Shown here: one piece after another, positions 55,091-63,623 of the stretch
Numbering within the stretch: the stretch's first letter is position 1
How the letters are laid out: each line of letters starts with the position of its first letter
NCBI RefSeq assembly: GCF_004005945.1
Contig: NZ_SACS01000003.1
Coordinates: 233,468-297,467 of the forward strand
From: Rheinheimera riviphila
GTDB lineage: Bacteria; Pseudomonadota; Gammaproteobacteria; Enterobacterales; Alteromonadaceae
Length of the DNA stretch: 64,000 nt
Direction of reading: 5' to 3'
Notes under the pieces: generated by a model
Told to the model about the DNA's origin: nothing
The model's input: the letters and a program-made list of their open reading frames with translations, nothing else
Database searches by the model: none
Made by a program: the position numbers and the translations under genes

Positions 55091-56077
55091 ATGAAAGTTT
55101 GTGTGTTCAGTACGCAAAAATATGACGAACAAGCATTTAAACAATGGAGCGATCCGGCGATTGACTGGGTTTTTCTCAGTCAAAAATTAGACTTAGTATC
55201 AGCCCACGGTGCTACAGGCGCAGATGCAGTTTGTGTATTTGTGAACGATCAACTCGATGCGCCGGTGCTGCAACGTTTAAAAGAATTGGGCGTGCGCTTT
55301 ATTGCGCTGCGCTGTGCCGGATTCAACAATGTCGACATCCCGACGGCAACACAATTAGGATTGAGCGTGGTGCGGGTACCGGCCTATTCACCACAAGCTG
55401 TGGCCGAACACAGTGTCGGACTGATGTTGTGTCTGGATCGGAAGTTTCATAAAGCCTACAACCGAACCCGTGACAACAACTTTGATCTCAATGGCCTGCT
55501 TGGTTTTAACTTGCATGGGAAAACAGTCGGTATTATTGGCACCGGGCGGATCGGTGTCGCGGCGGTGAAAATTCTGCTTGGGTTTGGCTGCCGGGTGTTA
55601 TGTGTTGATCCGATCAAAAACCCGCAAATGATCAACATGGGCGCAAGCTACGTTAGCCTCGACGAGCTGTATCCACAAGCCGATATCATCAGTTTATATT
55701 GTCCGTTAACCCCAGACAGCCGCCATCTGATTAACGCGCAAAGTCTGGAAAAAATGAAAGATGGTGTGATGTTGATCAACACCAGTCGTGGCGCTTTGGT
55801 CGATACCAAAGCGGTGATTAAGGCGTTAAAGTCAGCGAAAATCGGCTATCTGGGGCTGGATGTGTATGAACAGGAAGCTGATTTGTTTTTCAAAGATTTA
55901 TCCGATCAGATTATCGCCGATGAAGTTTTTCAGCGGCTGTTGACCTTCCCAAATGTATTAATCACCGGCCATCAGGCATTTTTCACTGCTGAAGCGATGG
56001 CGCAAATCAGCCGTATTACCTCCGACAATCTACTGCAGTTGCAACGCGGTGAACCTTGCCCGAATGTAGTAGGTTAA
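55091..56077 (+). CDS. ldhA: D-lactate dehydrogenase, fermentative
   Basis: NAD-dependent reduction of pyruvate to D-lactate; 328 residues, the length of E. coli LdhA. The match runs throughout: CVFSTQKYDEQAF, FVNDQLDAPVLQ, ALRCAGFNNVD, the Rossmann motif GIIGTGRIGVAAVK, substrate-binding INTSRGALVDT and LITGHQAFFTAEA with the catalytic His. It has its own terminator and no obvious partner gene. Confidence 0.95.
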   Translation: MKVCVFSTQKYDEQAFKQWSDPAIDWVFLSQKLDLVSAHGATGADAVCVFVNDQLDAPVLQRLKELGVRFIALRCAGFNNVDIPTATQLGLSVVRVPAYSPQAVAEHSVGLMLCLDRKFHKAYNRTRDNNFDLNGLLGFNLHGKTVGIIGTGRIGVAAVKILLGFGCRVLCVDPIKNPQMINMGASYVSLDELYPQADIISLYCPLTPDSRHLINAQSLEKMKDGVMLINTSRGALVDTKAVIKALKSAKIGYLGLDVYEQEADLFFKDLSDQIIADEVFQRLLTFPNVLITGHQAFFTAEAMAQISRITSDNLLQLQRGEPCPNVVG

Positions 56078-56110
56078 TGCTCGATTTGGTTGTCAGCTGC
56101 CACTAAAAAG

Positions 56111-56141
56111 GAAGGCCAGCAACACGCTGGCCTTCTTTTTT
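56111..56141. terminator. Terminator shared by ldhA and the DPP IV gene
   Basis: A 10-pair stem (GAAGGCCAGC 56111-56120 with GCTGGCCTTC 56126-56135) and a 5-base loop, with T-runs on both strands. It serves both convergent genes. Confidence 0.92.
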
Positions 56142-56163
56142 ACAACAGACAACAGACTTGTGA

Positions 56164-58392
56164 TCAGTGCTTTTTATCGCGCAGTTCACGGTCAAAAAAT
56201 GTGGTAATGGTGCGATGCAAATGGGTTTGTACCTGCTGACCAAACATTGCGTGTTTACTGCCCGGATAGGTCATCATCTCGAACATCTGACCATTCTCTT
56301 GCAACAACGAAAACAATTTTGTGCTGTTGGCAAACAACACATTGTCATCGGCCATGCCGTGGTAAATCAATAATGAACCTTTTAAGCCATCGGCATATGG
56401 AAACACGGCACTGTCGGTATAACCCTGTGCATTGCTGGACGGATGGCCCAAATAACGTTCGGTGTAATGCGTGTCGTATAAAGTCCAGTCCGTCACCGGC
56501 GCACCAGATACACCAGCAGCAAAATAATCGCTGGCTTTAAACATGGTCATAATCGCCATGTAGCCGCCGTAACTGTGGCCATAGACGCCGATCCTGCTGG
56601 CGTCGACATAAGGCAATGTCCGCAGGTATTCCACGCCGCTGATTTGATCTTCAACTTCCACCACGCCGAGTTTTTTATAGATCGGATCTTCAAACTTCTT
56701 GCCGCGATTTTCTGAACCACGGTTATCTAGTTGGAACACGATATAACCACGCTGCACCATGTACTGGAAATACAAATCCTTATGGCTCCAGCTGTTAGTC
56801 ACACGCTGTGCACCGGGGCCACCGTAAACACTGACAATTACCGGATACTTCACGGTCGGATCCAACTTAGCCGGTTCAAATACCCGGTAATGCAGGGTTT
56901 GGCCGTCTTTGGCCTGAATGGTGCCAAAACGTGGTTTCACCAATTCCGGCCAGTATAGCGTTAACGGATGTTCAGCATTCAGCTGATTGCTAGCGAGTAC
57001 TTCAACGGTCTTGCCATCCCGGTTTTTCAGCTGTACTTCTGGCAATTGGCTGACACTGGAAAACGTATCTAAGAAGCCGCTGCCATCTTTGGCGACAACG
57101 ACACCGTGGCTGCTACCGGCTTCGGTCAAGCGTTTAATGCTGCCATCAGCCAGACTCAACTGATACAAATGCGCTTCTAATGGCGTATCTTTGCGACCAC
57201 TGAAATAAATCTGGCCATTTTTTTCATCTACCGTTTCCAGCTGATTGACGATCCAGTCTCCATCAGTCAACTGACGCAGCATTTTTCCATCCAAATCATA
57301 TTGATACAGATGTTTGAAACCGCTTCGTTCTGACGCCCAGATAAAGGATTTTTGATCCTTTAAAAAATGCAGGTCATTGTGTAAGTTCACCCAGGTGGCG
57401 CTTTGTTCTTTTAACAACAACCGCTCGGTTTGACTGACCAAATCGACCAGTCTTAATTCAAGCTGCTGCTGATCACGACTTTGCCATTGATAAGTCAATA
57501 AATTCGGGTTTTGGGTCCAGGCCACCCGTGGCAGATAAATGTCCTGATCTTTACCGTGGTCCAGCCAATTCACCGCAGCGCCCGCCAGACTGACCACTCC
57601 CAGTTTAATTTTGACGTTGGCGGCTCCAGCGTAAGGGTAACGCTGATTCACCAGCTTAATTTCATCGGCATAAATTTCGTTACGCACCACTTCGGCCACA
57701 CCGCTGTCATCAAACTGAGTAAAGGCGATTTTGCTATCGTCTGGCGCCCACCAATAACCAGTCATCCGGCCCATTTCTTCCTGCGCCACGAATTCAGCCA
57801 TACCGTTTTTGATGGTGCCCTGGCCGTCTTTAGTCAGCTGGGTTTCAGTACCACTTTTTAAATCCAGCACATAGATATTCTGCTCGCGGACAAAAGACAC
57901 AAACCGACCTTTGGGCGAGATTTGCGCGTCGGTCTCAAATTCTTTGGTTTCGGTTAGTTTTTTCGACTTTTTTGTCGCTAAATCAAAGTAATACAAATCA
58001 CCATTCAGCGGAAACAACAAGGCTTTGCCATCTTTAGACCAGCTATAACTGACAATACCGCTGGCGAACAAGCGTAAGCGTTCGCGACGGGCTTTTTCTT
58101 CATCTGACAGCAGCTCCGGACCACTGAACAAGCTATCTGAATCCACTAACAACGAATGTTTGCCGGTTTTGATCTGGTACTGCCACAGATCTAAACGGTT
58201 GGCGTCGGAGGATTTTCCTTTGAGATAAGTAATGCGGCTGCCATCAGGTGAATAACCGAGTGACTTTGGCGTGGTGCCGCTCAGCACCGGATCAGCAAAT
58301 ATCCGCTCCAGTGGCAACTGGCTGGCCTGCAACGCCGTGCTGGTGCTTAAAGCCGCGATAAGGGTTAATCCGGTGAGCAAAGGTGAATTCAT
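56164..58392 (-). CDS. Dipeptidyl peptidase IV, exported S9B peptidase
   Basis: Serine peptidase that releases dipeptides with Pro or Ala in second position; 742 residues with a signal peptide (to about residue 23), so periplasmic or outside. An N-terminal beta-propeller (repeated SWSKDGKALLFP and LDLKSG-like blades) contains the substrate-binding double glutamate (VAQEEMGRMTGYWWAPDD). The C-terminal alpha/beta-hydrolase domain has the nucleophile in YGHSYGGYMA, Asp in YHGMADDNVLF and His in YPGSKHAMFG. It is divergent from a TonB-dependent receptor; the pair is common in protein-degrading gammaproteobacteria and suggests use of peptides as food. Confidence 0.95.
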   Translation of the reverse strand: MNSPLLTGLTLIAALSTSTALQASQLPLERIFADPVLSGTTPKSLGYSPDGSRITYLKGKSSDANRLDLWQYQIKTGKHSLLVDSDSLFSGPELLSDEEKARRERLRLFASGIVSYSWSKDGKALLFPLNGDLYYFDLATKKSKKLTETKEFETDAQISPKGRFVSFVREQNIYVLDLKSGTETQLTKDGQGTIKNGMAEFVAQEEMGRMTGYWWAPDDSKIAFTQFDDSGVAEVVRNEIYADEIKLVNQRYPYAGAANVKIKLGVVSLAGAAVNWLDHGKDQDIYLPRVAWTQNPNLLTYQWQSRDQQQLELRLVDLVSQTERLLLKEQSATWVNLHNDLHFLKDQKSFIWASERSGFKHLYQYDLDGKMLRQLTDGDWIVNQLETVDEKNGQIYFSGRKDTPLEAHLYQLSLADGSIKRLTEAGSSHGVVVAKDGSGFLDTFSSVSQLPEVQLKNRDGKTVEVLASNQLNAEHPLTLYWPELVKPRFGTIQAKDGQTLHYRVFEPAKLDPTVKYPVIVSVYGGPGAQRVTNSWSHKDLYFQYMVQRGYIVFQLDNRGSENRGKKFEDPIYKKLGVVEVEDQISGVEYLRTLPYVDASRIGVYGHSYGGYMAIMTMFKASDYFAAGVSGAPVTDWTLYDTHYTERYLGHPSSNAQGYTDSAVFPYADGLKGSLLIYHGMADDNVLFANSTKLFSLLQENGQMFEMMTYPGSKHAMFGQQVQTHLHRTITTFFDRELRDKKH

Positions 58393-58467
58393 TGTAAGAT
58401 CCTGAAGCGTTTGAATTTAAGCTATCTAACGCCAGCAAAATATTTTTTTCAACAGAATACCGCCGAT

Positions 58468-58556
58468 GCACCAAAATTTTCAGTCCACCACCCGCTTGCA
58501 AGCCAATGGCGCTGCAGCATTGCACCAAAGTTTCCAATTTAGCACCAAAAAAGTGC
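58468..58556. promoter_or_regulatory. GCACCAAA repeats between the DPP IV and TonB receptor genes
   Basis: GCACCAAA occurs three times in direct orientation, starting at 58468, 58522 and 58542; the last two are 20 bases apart. The third is part of GCAC-N7-GTGC (58542-58556), the NtrC-type spacing. The gap 58393-58697 (305 bases) holds no gene; these repeats and the promoter at 58601 are all I can support there. Confidence 0.4.
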
Positions 58557-58600
58557 ACACATTTTGCAACGATTTTGAGATAAATGGGGTGTTTTTCGCG

Positions 58601-58628
58601 TTGGACAAATCGACATTTTTGCCATAAG
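58601..58628 (+). promoter_or_regulatory. Possible promoter of the TonB-receptor gene
   Basis: TTGGAC (58601-58606) and CATAAG (58623-58628) with a 16-base spacer, about 70 bases before the start codon. The -10 is weak. Confidence 0.35.
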
Positions 58629-58697
58629 TTAGTTCCGGAGCTCAAATAAATAAAAAAAGAGCCCTGTTAACCGTCCAGGATATTTAAAGGCAAACCT

Positions 58698-61277
58698 ATG
58701 AAAAATAAAACACAACTACACCCTCTCGCCGCTGGTATTCAATCCGCGTTAGCCGGTGGCGCGTTCCTGATGTTGGCTACGACCGGTTTTAGTGCCATGG
58801 CACAAGAAGCAACAACAGAACAAAAAGCTGAAGAAAATGTAGAAAAAATTGTGGTCGTTGGTTCGCGTGGTGCACCGCGTTCAGTCGGGGATTCCGCAGT
58901 CCCGGTTGATGTGATTTCTGCCGACGAATTTGTCAAAGCCGGTCCAACCGATATGATGACGCTGATGAGTTCAGTGGTGCCATCCTTTAACGTCAACTCG
59001 CAACCGATCAACGATGCGTCAACGCTGGTTCGTCCGGCTAACTTACGTGGCCTGCCACCAGATAGCACGCTGGTATTAGTCAACGGCAAACGCCGCCACC
59101 GCTCTGCCGTTATCACCTTTTTGGGTGGTGGCTTATCAGACGGTTCGCAAGGCCCGGATATTTCTAATATTCCGTCGATTGCATTGAAGCAAGTTGAAAT
59201 TCTGCGTGATGGTGCAGCTGCACAATACGGTTCAGATGCCATTGCCGGCGTAATTAACTTCCGGTTAAAAGATGCCAGCGAAGGCGGCACTATCGAACTA
59301 CGCTCTGGTCAGCATTATGACGGTGATGGCGATTTACGTCAGATTTCAGCCAACATCGGGATGCCATTTACCGATAATGGTTTCGCCAACTTCAGTACTG
59401 AATTTAAGCAGTCTGATCCAACCAGTCGCAGCGTACAACGCGGTGATGCTGCTGGTTTAATTGCGAAGGGCAACACGCAAATTGCTGATCCGGCGCAAGT
59501 CTGGGGCTCACCAGAAATCAAACGTGACTTTAAAGTCTTTGGTAACATCGGCCTGGAAGTTGCAAAAAATACTGAATTTTATACCTTTGGTAACTTCGCC
59601 CAGCGCGATGTGGAAGGTGGTTTTTACTTCCGTAATCCGGTCAACCGTGGTGGTGTGTACTCAAACGATGGTGGCGACAGCTTACTGGTCGGTAATTTAG
59701 ATGCCAGCAAAGGCTCATGCAGCAACATCGACATCAAGGGCTTAAACTACGGCCAAATCAATACCAAAGTCTCGGCATTACCTGCCCATTGCTTTACGTT
59801 CTTCTCGATGCTGCCAGGTGGTTTCACACCTAAATTCGGCGGTATTGTGACAGACGCAGCTTTAGCAGGTGGCGTGAAAGGTGAAATGGACAATGGCTGG
59901 AACTACGACTTAAGTAGCACTTATGGTCGCAGCGAAGTTGAGTTTTATATTAAAAACACCATTAACGCCTCGCTTGGCCCATCAACACCACGTGATTTTA
60001 ATGCAGGTAAATATGTCCAGCAGGAACAAGCCGTTAACTTCGATATGAACAAGCTGATTGAAGTTGAAGCGTTGCCTTATCCATTGGCTGTAGCCGGTGG
60101 TCTGGAATACCGCATTGATACTTTTGAAATTTTTGCTGGTGATAAAAACTCTTTTGAAGTGGGTCCACTCGCTTCACAAGGTTTTGGTATCGGTTCAAAC
60201 GGTTTCCCAGGCTTCAAATCTGACGATGCCGGTTCATTTAACCGTTACAACTACGCGGCGTACACCGAGTTTGGTGCTGAGTTCAGCGATAACTTCCGCT
60301 CTGATTTTGCCCTTCGTTATGAAAACTATGAAGATTTTGGTACCACCACCAACGCCAAGTTGAGTGCGCGTTACCAGTTGATTGACGAAATGGCATTACG
60401 AGGCGCGATCAGCACCGGCTTCCGCGCACCAACGATTGGTCAATCAATGGTTCGTAACGTCAGCACTTCATTTGCTGCTGGTAAAGGTCTGGTTGATAAC
60501 GCGACTCTGCCACCAACACACCCAATTTCGGTGTTGAAAGGCGGTAAAGCCCTGACGCCGGAAGAGTCGAAAAACTTATCCTTTGGTACTGTCGTCGAAG
60601 TGGATGACTTCTTCGCCACGTTGGATTATTTCCGGATCGAAGTGGAAGATCGGATCAGCCAATCATCGTCGCAAGAACTGACTGCCGCTGACGTGCAAGC
60701 GTTATTGGCATTGGGCGTGCGCGATGCCAGCAGCTTCGCCGGGGTAAAATACTTCACCAACGATTTTGATACCACCACGCAAGGTCTTGATTTTGTCGCC
60801 AACTACGGCGCTGATTTACTCGGTGGCCGCACCACATTCGCGTTAGCCGCGAACTGGACCGATACCTCAGTCGATCAGCACTCCAGCAACATTAACGAAG
60901 CCAAAATCAAAGTAATTGAAGATGGTTTACCAAGTGTCCGGGGCAGTTTCACCATTAACCATACCCAGGGAGCCTGGCGCGGTTATGTGCGGTTGAATCA
61001 ATATGGTAGTTACTTCGAAGACCATGCTGACTCTGGCGCATTAAATGTTGCCGACGGTGGATTACCGTTAAATCTGGGCGCCGAAATGACAGTTGATGCT
61101 GAAATCAGCTACGCCTTTGACGAACACTATGAAATCAGTCTGGGTGCCACCAATCTGTTTGATGAGTTACCAGATGAAAACGTGTGGGCAGATGTACTGG
61201 GTGCACAATACCCAACCACAGCTGTGATGGGCTTTAACGGCGGTTTCTACTACGCCCGGATGACTTATAACTTCTAA
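58698..61277 (+). CDS. TonB-dependent outer-membrane receptor
   Basis: 859-residue gated outer-membrane channel. A long signal peptide ends near FSAMAQE; a TonB-box-like IVVVGSRGAP follows, then the plug domain (about residues 60-190: DSTLVLVNGKRRH, VEILRDGAAAQYGSDAIAGVINF) and the beta-barrel, which ends in aromatic Phe (RMTYNF) as BAM substrates require. The gene is preceded by the peptidase gene in divergent orientation, so it may import peptides or protein fragments; the ligand cannot be read from sequence. Confidence 0.95.
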   Translation: MKNKTQLHPLAAGIQSALAGGAFLMLATTGFSAMAQEATTEQKAEENVEKIVVVGSRGAPRSVGDSAVPVDVISADEFVKAGPTDMMTLMSSVVPSFNVNSQPINDASTLVRPANLRGLPPDSTLVLVNGKRRHRSAVITFLGGGLSDGSQGPDISNIPSIALKQVEILRDGAAAQYGSDAIAGVINFRLKDASEGGTIELRSGQHYDGDGDLRQISANIGMPFTDNGFANFSTEFKQSDPTSRSVQRGDAAGLIAKGNTQIADPAQVWGSPEIKRDFKVFGNIGLEVAKNTEFYTFGNFAQRDVEGGFYFRNPVNRGGVYSNDGGDSLLVGNLDASKGSCSNIDIKGLNYGQINTKVSALPAHCFTFFSMLPGGFTPKFGGIVTDAALAGGVKGEMDNGWNYDLSSTYGRSEVEFYIKNTINASLGPSTPRDFNAGKYVQQEQAVNFDMNKLIEVEALPYPLAVAGGLEYRIDTFEIFAGDKNSFEVGPLASQGFGIGSNGFPGFKSDDAGSFNRYNYAAYTEFGAEFSDNFRSDFALRYENYEDFGTTTNAKLSARYQLIDEMALRGAISTGFRAPTIGQSMVRNVSTSFAAGKGLVDNATLPPTHPISVLKGGKALTPEESKNLSFGTVVEVDDFFATLDYFRIEVEDRISQSSSQELTAADVQALLALGVRDASSFAGVKYFTNDFDTTTQGLDFVANYGADLLGGRTTFALAANWTDTSVDQHSSNINEAKIKVIEDGLPSVRGSFTINHTQGAWRGYVRLNQYGSYFEDHADSGALNVADGGLPLNLGAEMTVDAEISYAFDEHYEISLGATNLFDELPDENVWADVLGAQYPTTAVMGFNGGFYYARMTYNF

Positions 61278-61304
61278 GTGAACGTCTGAAAAATGATCGT
61301 TGAA

Positions 61305-61326
61305 GCCACCTGCGGGTGGCTTTTTT
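61305..61326 (+). terminator. Terminator of the TonB-receptor gene
   Basis: GCCACC (61305-61310) pairs with GGTGGC (61315-61320) over a 4-base loop, followed by six T. It lies about 30 bases after the stop. Confidence 0.9.
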
Positions 61327-61392
61327 ATTGGCTTGCACGAACATTCAAAGCATGGCATGTTGCTATTTAGAGTAAATACTTGAGAACGCACT

Positions 61393-62292
61393 GTGCAATT
61401 ACAACCCTGGAGCTATACCACCCGCTACGGTTTTACCTTGCGCGGCCAGCATTCGATACCATCCGGCAAACCGGTATTACATGTTTTGCACGGCAATGGT
61501 TTTTGCAGCTTGATGTATCAACCGATGCTTGCCTTACTCACTGAATATTTTGATTTGTTCTTATCCGACGCGCAGGGCCATGGCGACAGCGATCATGGTG
61601 GCAAGTTTATTGGCTGGCATCAAAGTGCTGATTTGGCGTTGGAAGCTTTTATCGCGCACTTGCCGCTATTTCAGTCAGTCACCAGCGCCAGAAAAGTCAC
61701 GGTTTATGCGCTCGGCCACAGTTTCGGTGGCGTGTTAACGGCGCTGATCAATAGCCGCGTCGATAGCCCGTTTTCACAGGTGGTGTTGCTGGATCCGGTG
61801 TTGTTTCCTCCCTATTTACTGAACAGCATGAAAATTCTGGATAAAGTTGGCCTGTATCGAAAAAACCCATACGCCAAAAAAGCGTTAAACCGGCGCCAAC
61901 AGTGGCCGCAGCGCAGTGAGGTTGAAGCTTATCTGACCGATCGTGGGATGTTTAAGGGCTGGGCGCCAGCAGCTTTACACGCCTATATTGACCATGCCCT
62001 GCACCATAGTCCTGAAGGTGTTCGTTTGAAATGTCAGCCGTCACGCGAAGCCGAGATTTTCAGTTCATTTCCGGCCAGGTTATGGACGGAACTCGCAAAA
62101 CCCTGCAGCCCAACGCTGCTCCTTTATGGCGATCAAACTTATCCATTTGTGCCTAAAGCAGTCAAACGCTGGCAACGCATAAACCCTTCGTTGCAGGCAA
62201 AACTGGTGCCTGGCGGCCATTGTTTTATGCAACAACATCCGGTACAAACGGCGCAAGAAATCCTGCAACACTGGGATTGCAAGCGTTCGTAG
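61393..62292 (+). CDS. Alpha/beta hydrolase
   Basis: 299-residue cytoplasmic-looking serine hydrolase starting at GTG 61393. Markers: HVLHGNGFCSLMY oxyanion loop, LSDAQGHGDSDHGG, the nucleophile elbow YALGHSFGGVLTA, the acid in LLYGDQTYPFVP and His in VPGGHCFMQQHP. No signal peptide is seen. The family is broad (esterase, lipase, haloalkane dehalogenase), so the substrate is unknown. The terminator of the receptor gene lies before it. Confidence 0.85.
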   Translation: MQLQPWSYTTRYGFTLRGQHSIPSGKPVLHVLHGNGFCSLMYQPMLALLTEYFDLFLSDAQGHGDSDHGGKFIGWHQSADLALEAFIAHLPLFQSVTSARKVTVYALGHSFGGVLTALINSRVDSPFSQVVLLDPVLFPPYLLNSMKILDKVGLYRKNPYAKKALNRRQQWPQRSEVEAYLTDRGMFKGWAPAALHAYIDHALHHSPEGVRLKCQPSREAEIFSSFPARLWTELAKPCSPTLLLYGDQTYPFVPKAVKRWQRINPSLQAKLVPGGHCFMQQHPVQTAQEILQHWDCKRS

Positions 62293-62373
62293 CCGGACTT
62301 TAGCGCAAAAGTAAGCGCTAAAAGTGGGGATAAAATAATTCAGTAAAGCATGCCGGTTCCGTCGCAGTTCCAT

Positions 62374-62379
62374 TATAAT
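62374..62379 (+). promoter_or_regulatory. -10 element of the lipoprotein gene
   Basis: A consensus TATAAT with a poor -35 (TGCCGG, 17 bases upstream). It places the transcript start near 62386, beyond the first in-frame ATG (62378), which helps to reject that start. Confidence 0.45.
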
Positions 62380-62416
62380 GGCGCCAATTTTGTGTCTGGA
62401 AGTGGCCTTGTCATTG

Positions 62417-63550
62417 ATGAAACGTAGTTTGATAGACAGTTTAATGCGCAAAGTTGTGCAGAGCTCTGCGCTCGGTTTAGTGTTGTTAGTCGGCTGTACC
62501 ACAGTGCCGGTCAAAACTGTGGTGCCAGCGCCGGTACAGCCGGTCGCCCCGGTGGTGGTAGAACCGGATTTAGTGCCGGACGAAGTGGTCAAATCCGACA
62601 CTGCCGAATCTATCGCGACTGACTTTGGACTTATTTTCATCGACCGGGATATGACCTTCACCGGCACCCTGCCATGTGAAAAATGTCCAGGCGTGCAATA
62701 TCACATCAATGTGTATCAGGATGGTAAGTTTGAAGCGCGGCGCGAGTTTATCGATCGTAACGTGGTTGAACTGATCCAGGGCAGCTGGATGCTGGATAAC
62801 CGCACCCTGCACTTCACCAGCCAACGTCAGCCGATGCCGTCTTTCCAGTTCGCCAGCAATCAACATCTGACATTGTTGGATATCGCTGGCAAGCCGATGG
62901 TTTCTGCTGATAATAAAACCTTAAGCCGCCGTGATTTCAGTAAAATTGACAGTCGTTTACCGCTGCTCGGCATGTACGAGCTGAAAAACAACGAAGCCAG
63001 TTTTACTGATTGTCTGACCGGCGAAAGCCATTTAATTGCCATGACCCAACACCATATGCCGATGATGCGCAGTTACCAGACCAACCCTGGCATCAACGGC
63101 AAATCGGTCGTTGCCACCTTAACTGCGCGTAAAAGCCCGGACAACAACGACGCATTGTTTGTCGATAAATTTGACCAGTTCTGGCCAGGCGCTACTTGCC
63201 CAAGTCAGGCACAACCGGCCAAAATTCAGGGCGTGGTGTGGCGTTTAAGCACAGTATCGCAAATTGGGGTGCCGCAGAAACTAAACATCCGGATGATGTT
63301 TGACCAGAACAATAAACTGTTTGGCTTTTCTGGCTGTAACAACTTTAATGCCGGTTATCAGCAAAAAGATACTCAATTGAGCGTGGCGCCGGTGGTCAGT
63401 ACCCGTAAGTTCTGTAGCGATGCCAACTTCTATGAACAGCAATTTACCAAGCAGCTGCAAATCGCTGATCGCATTGAAATTAATCAAAACAAACTGCAGT
63501 TGTTTAAAGCCAATAAAGTCATTATTGAAATGACGCAGGCGTTGAACTAA
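62417..63550 (+). CDS. Lipoprotein with NlpE-type and META domains
   Basis: About 377 residues from ATG 62417; ATG 62444 is equally possible and gives a more standard signal (MRKVVQSSALGLVLLVGC). Either way the lipobox LVGC predicts lipidation. After a Pro/Val-rich linker, an NlpE N-terminal-like domain is shown by FTGTLPCEKCPGVQYH, with its CxxC, and GSWMLDNRTLHF. The C-terminal part is a META/HslJ-type domain with FGFSGCNNFNAGYQ. NlpE is an outer-membrane stress sensor and META domains occur in heat-shock lipoproteins. The function here is unknown, but an envelope stress role is a reasonable guess. Confidence 0.85.
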   Translation: MKRSLIDSLMRKVVQSSALGLVLLVGCTTVPVKTVVPAPVQPVAPVVVEPDLVPDEVVKSDTAESIATDFGLIFIDRDMTFTGTLPCEKCPGVQYHINVYQDGKFEARREFIDRNVVELIQGSWMLDNRTLHFTSQRQPMPSFQFASNQHLTLLDIAGKPMVSADNKTLSRRDFSKIDSRLPLLGMYELKNNEASFTDCLTGESHLIAMTQHHMPMMRSYQTNPGINGKSVVATLTARKSPDNNDALFVDKFDQFWPGATCPSQAQPAKIQGVVWRLSTVSQIGVPQKLNIRMMFDQNNKLFGFSGCNNFNAGYQQKDTQLSVAPVVSTRKFCSDANFYEQQFTKQLQIADRIEINQNKLQLFKANKVIIEMTQALN

Positions 63551-63587
63551 GCAAACGCCAACCAAATAAAAAACGGAGCATCAAGCT

Positions 63588-63623
63588 AATGCCAGTCAGA
63601 TAAGCTGACTGGCATTATTTTTT
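63588..63623 (+). terminator. Terminator of the lipoprotein gene, overlapping the IS end
   Basis: A 12-pair stem (63588-63599 with 63605-63616), a 5-base loop and a T-rich tail (ATTTTTT). It begins about 37 bases after the lipoprotein stop. Its right arm overlaps the stop codon of the transposase gene, so the structure may belong to the IS end itself. Confidence 0.85.

Noticed and set aside
58501..58525. Sigma-54 promoter near TGGCGC...TTGC
   Set aside because: The distance between the GG and GC dinucleotides is wrong.
58292..58645. Minus-strand frame across the start of the peptidase gene
   Set aside because: It overlaps the signal-peptide region of DPP IV in another frame and the promoter region; no homology.
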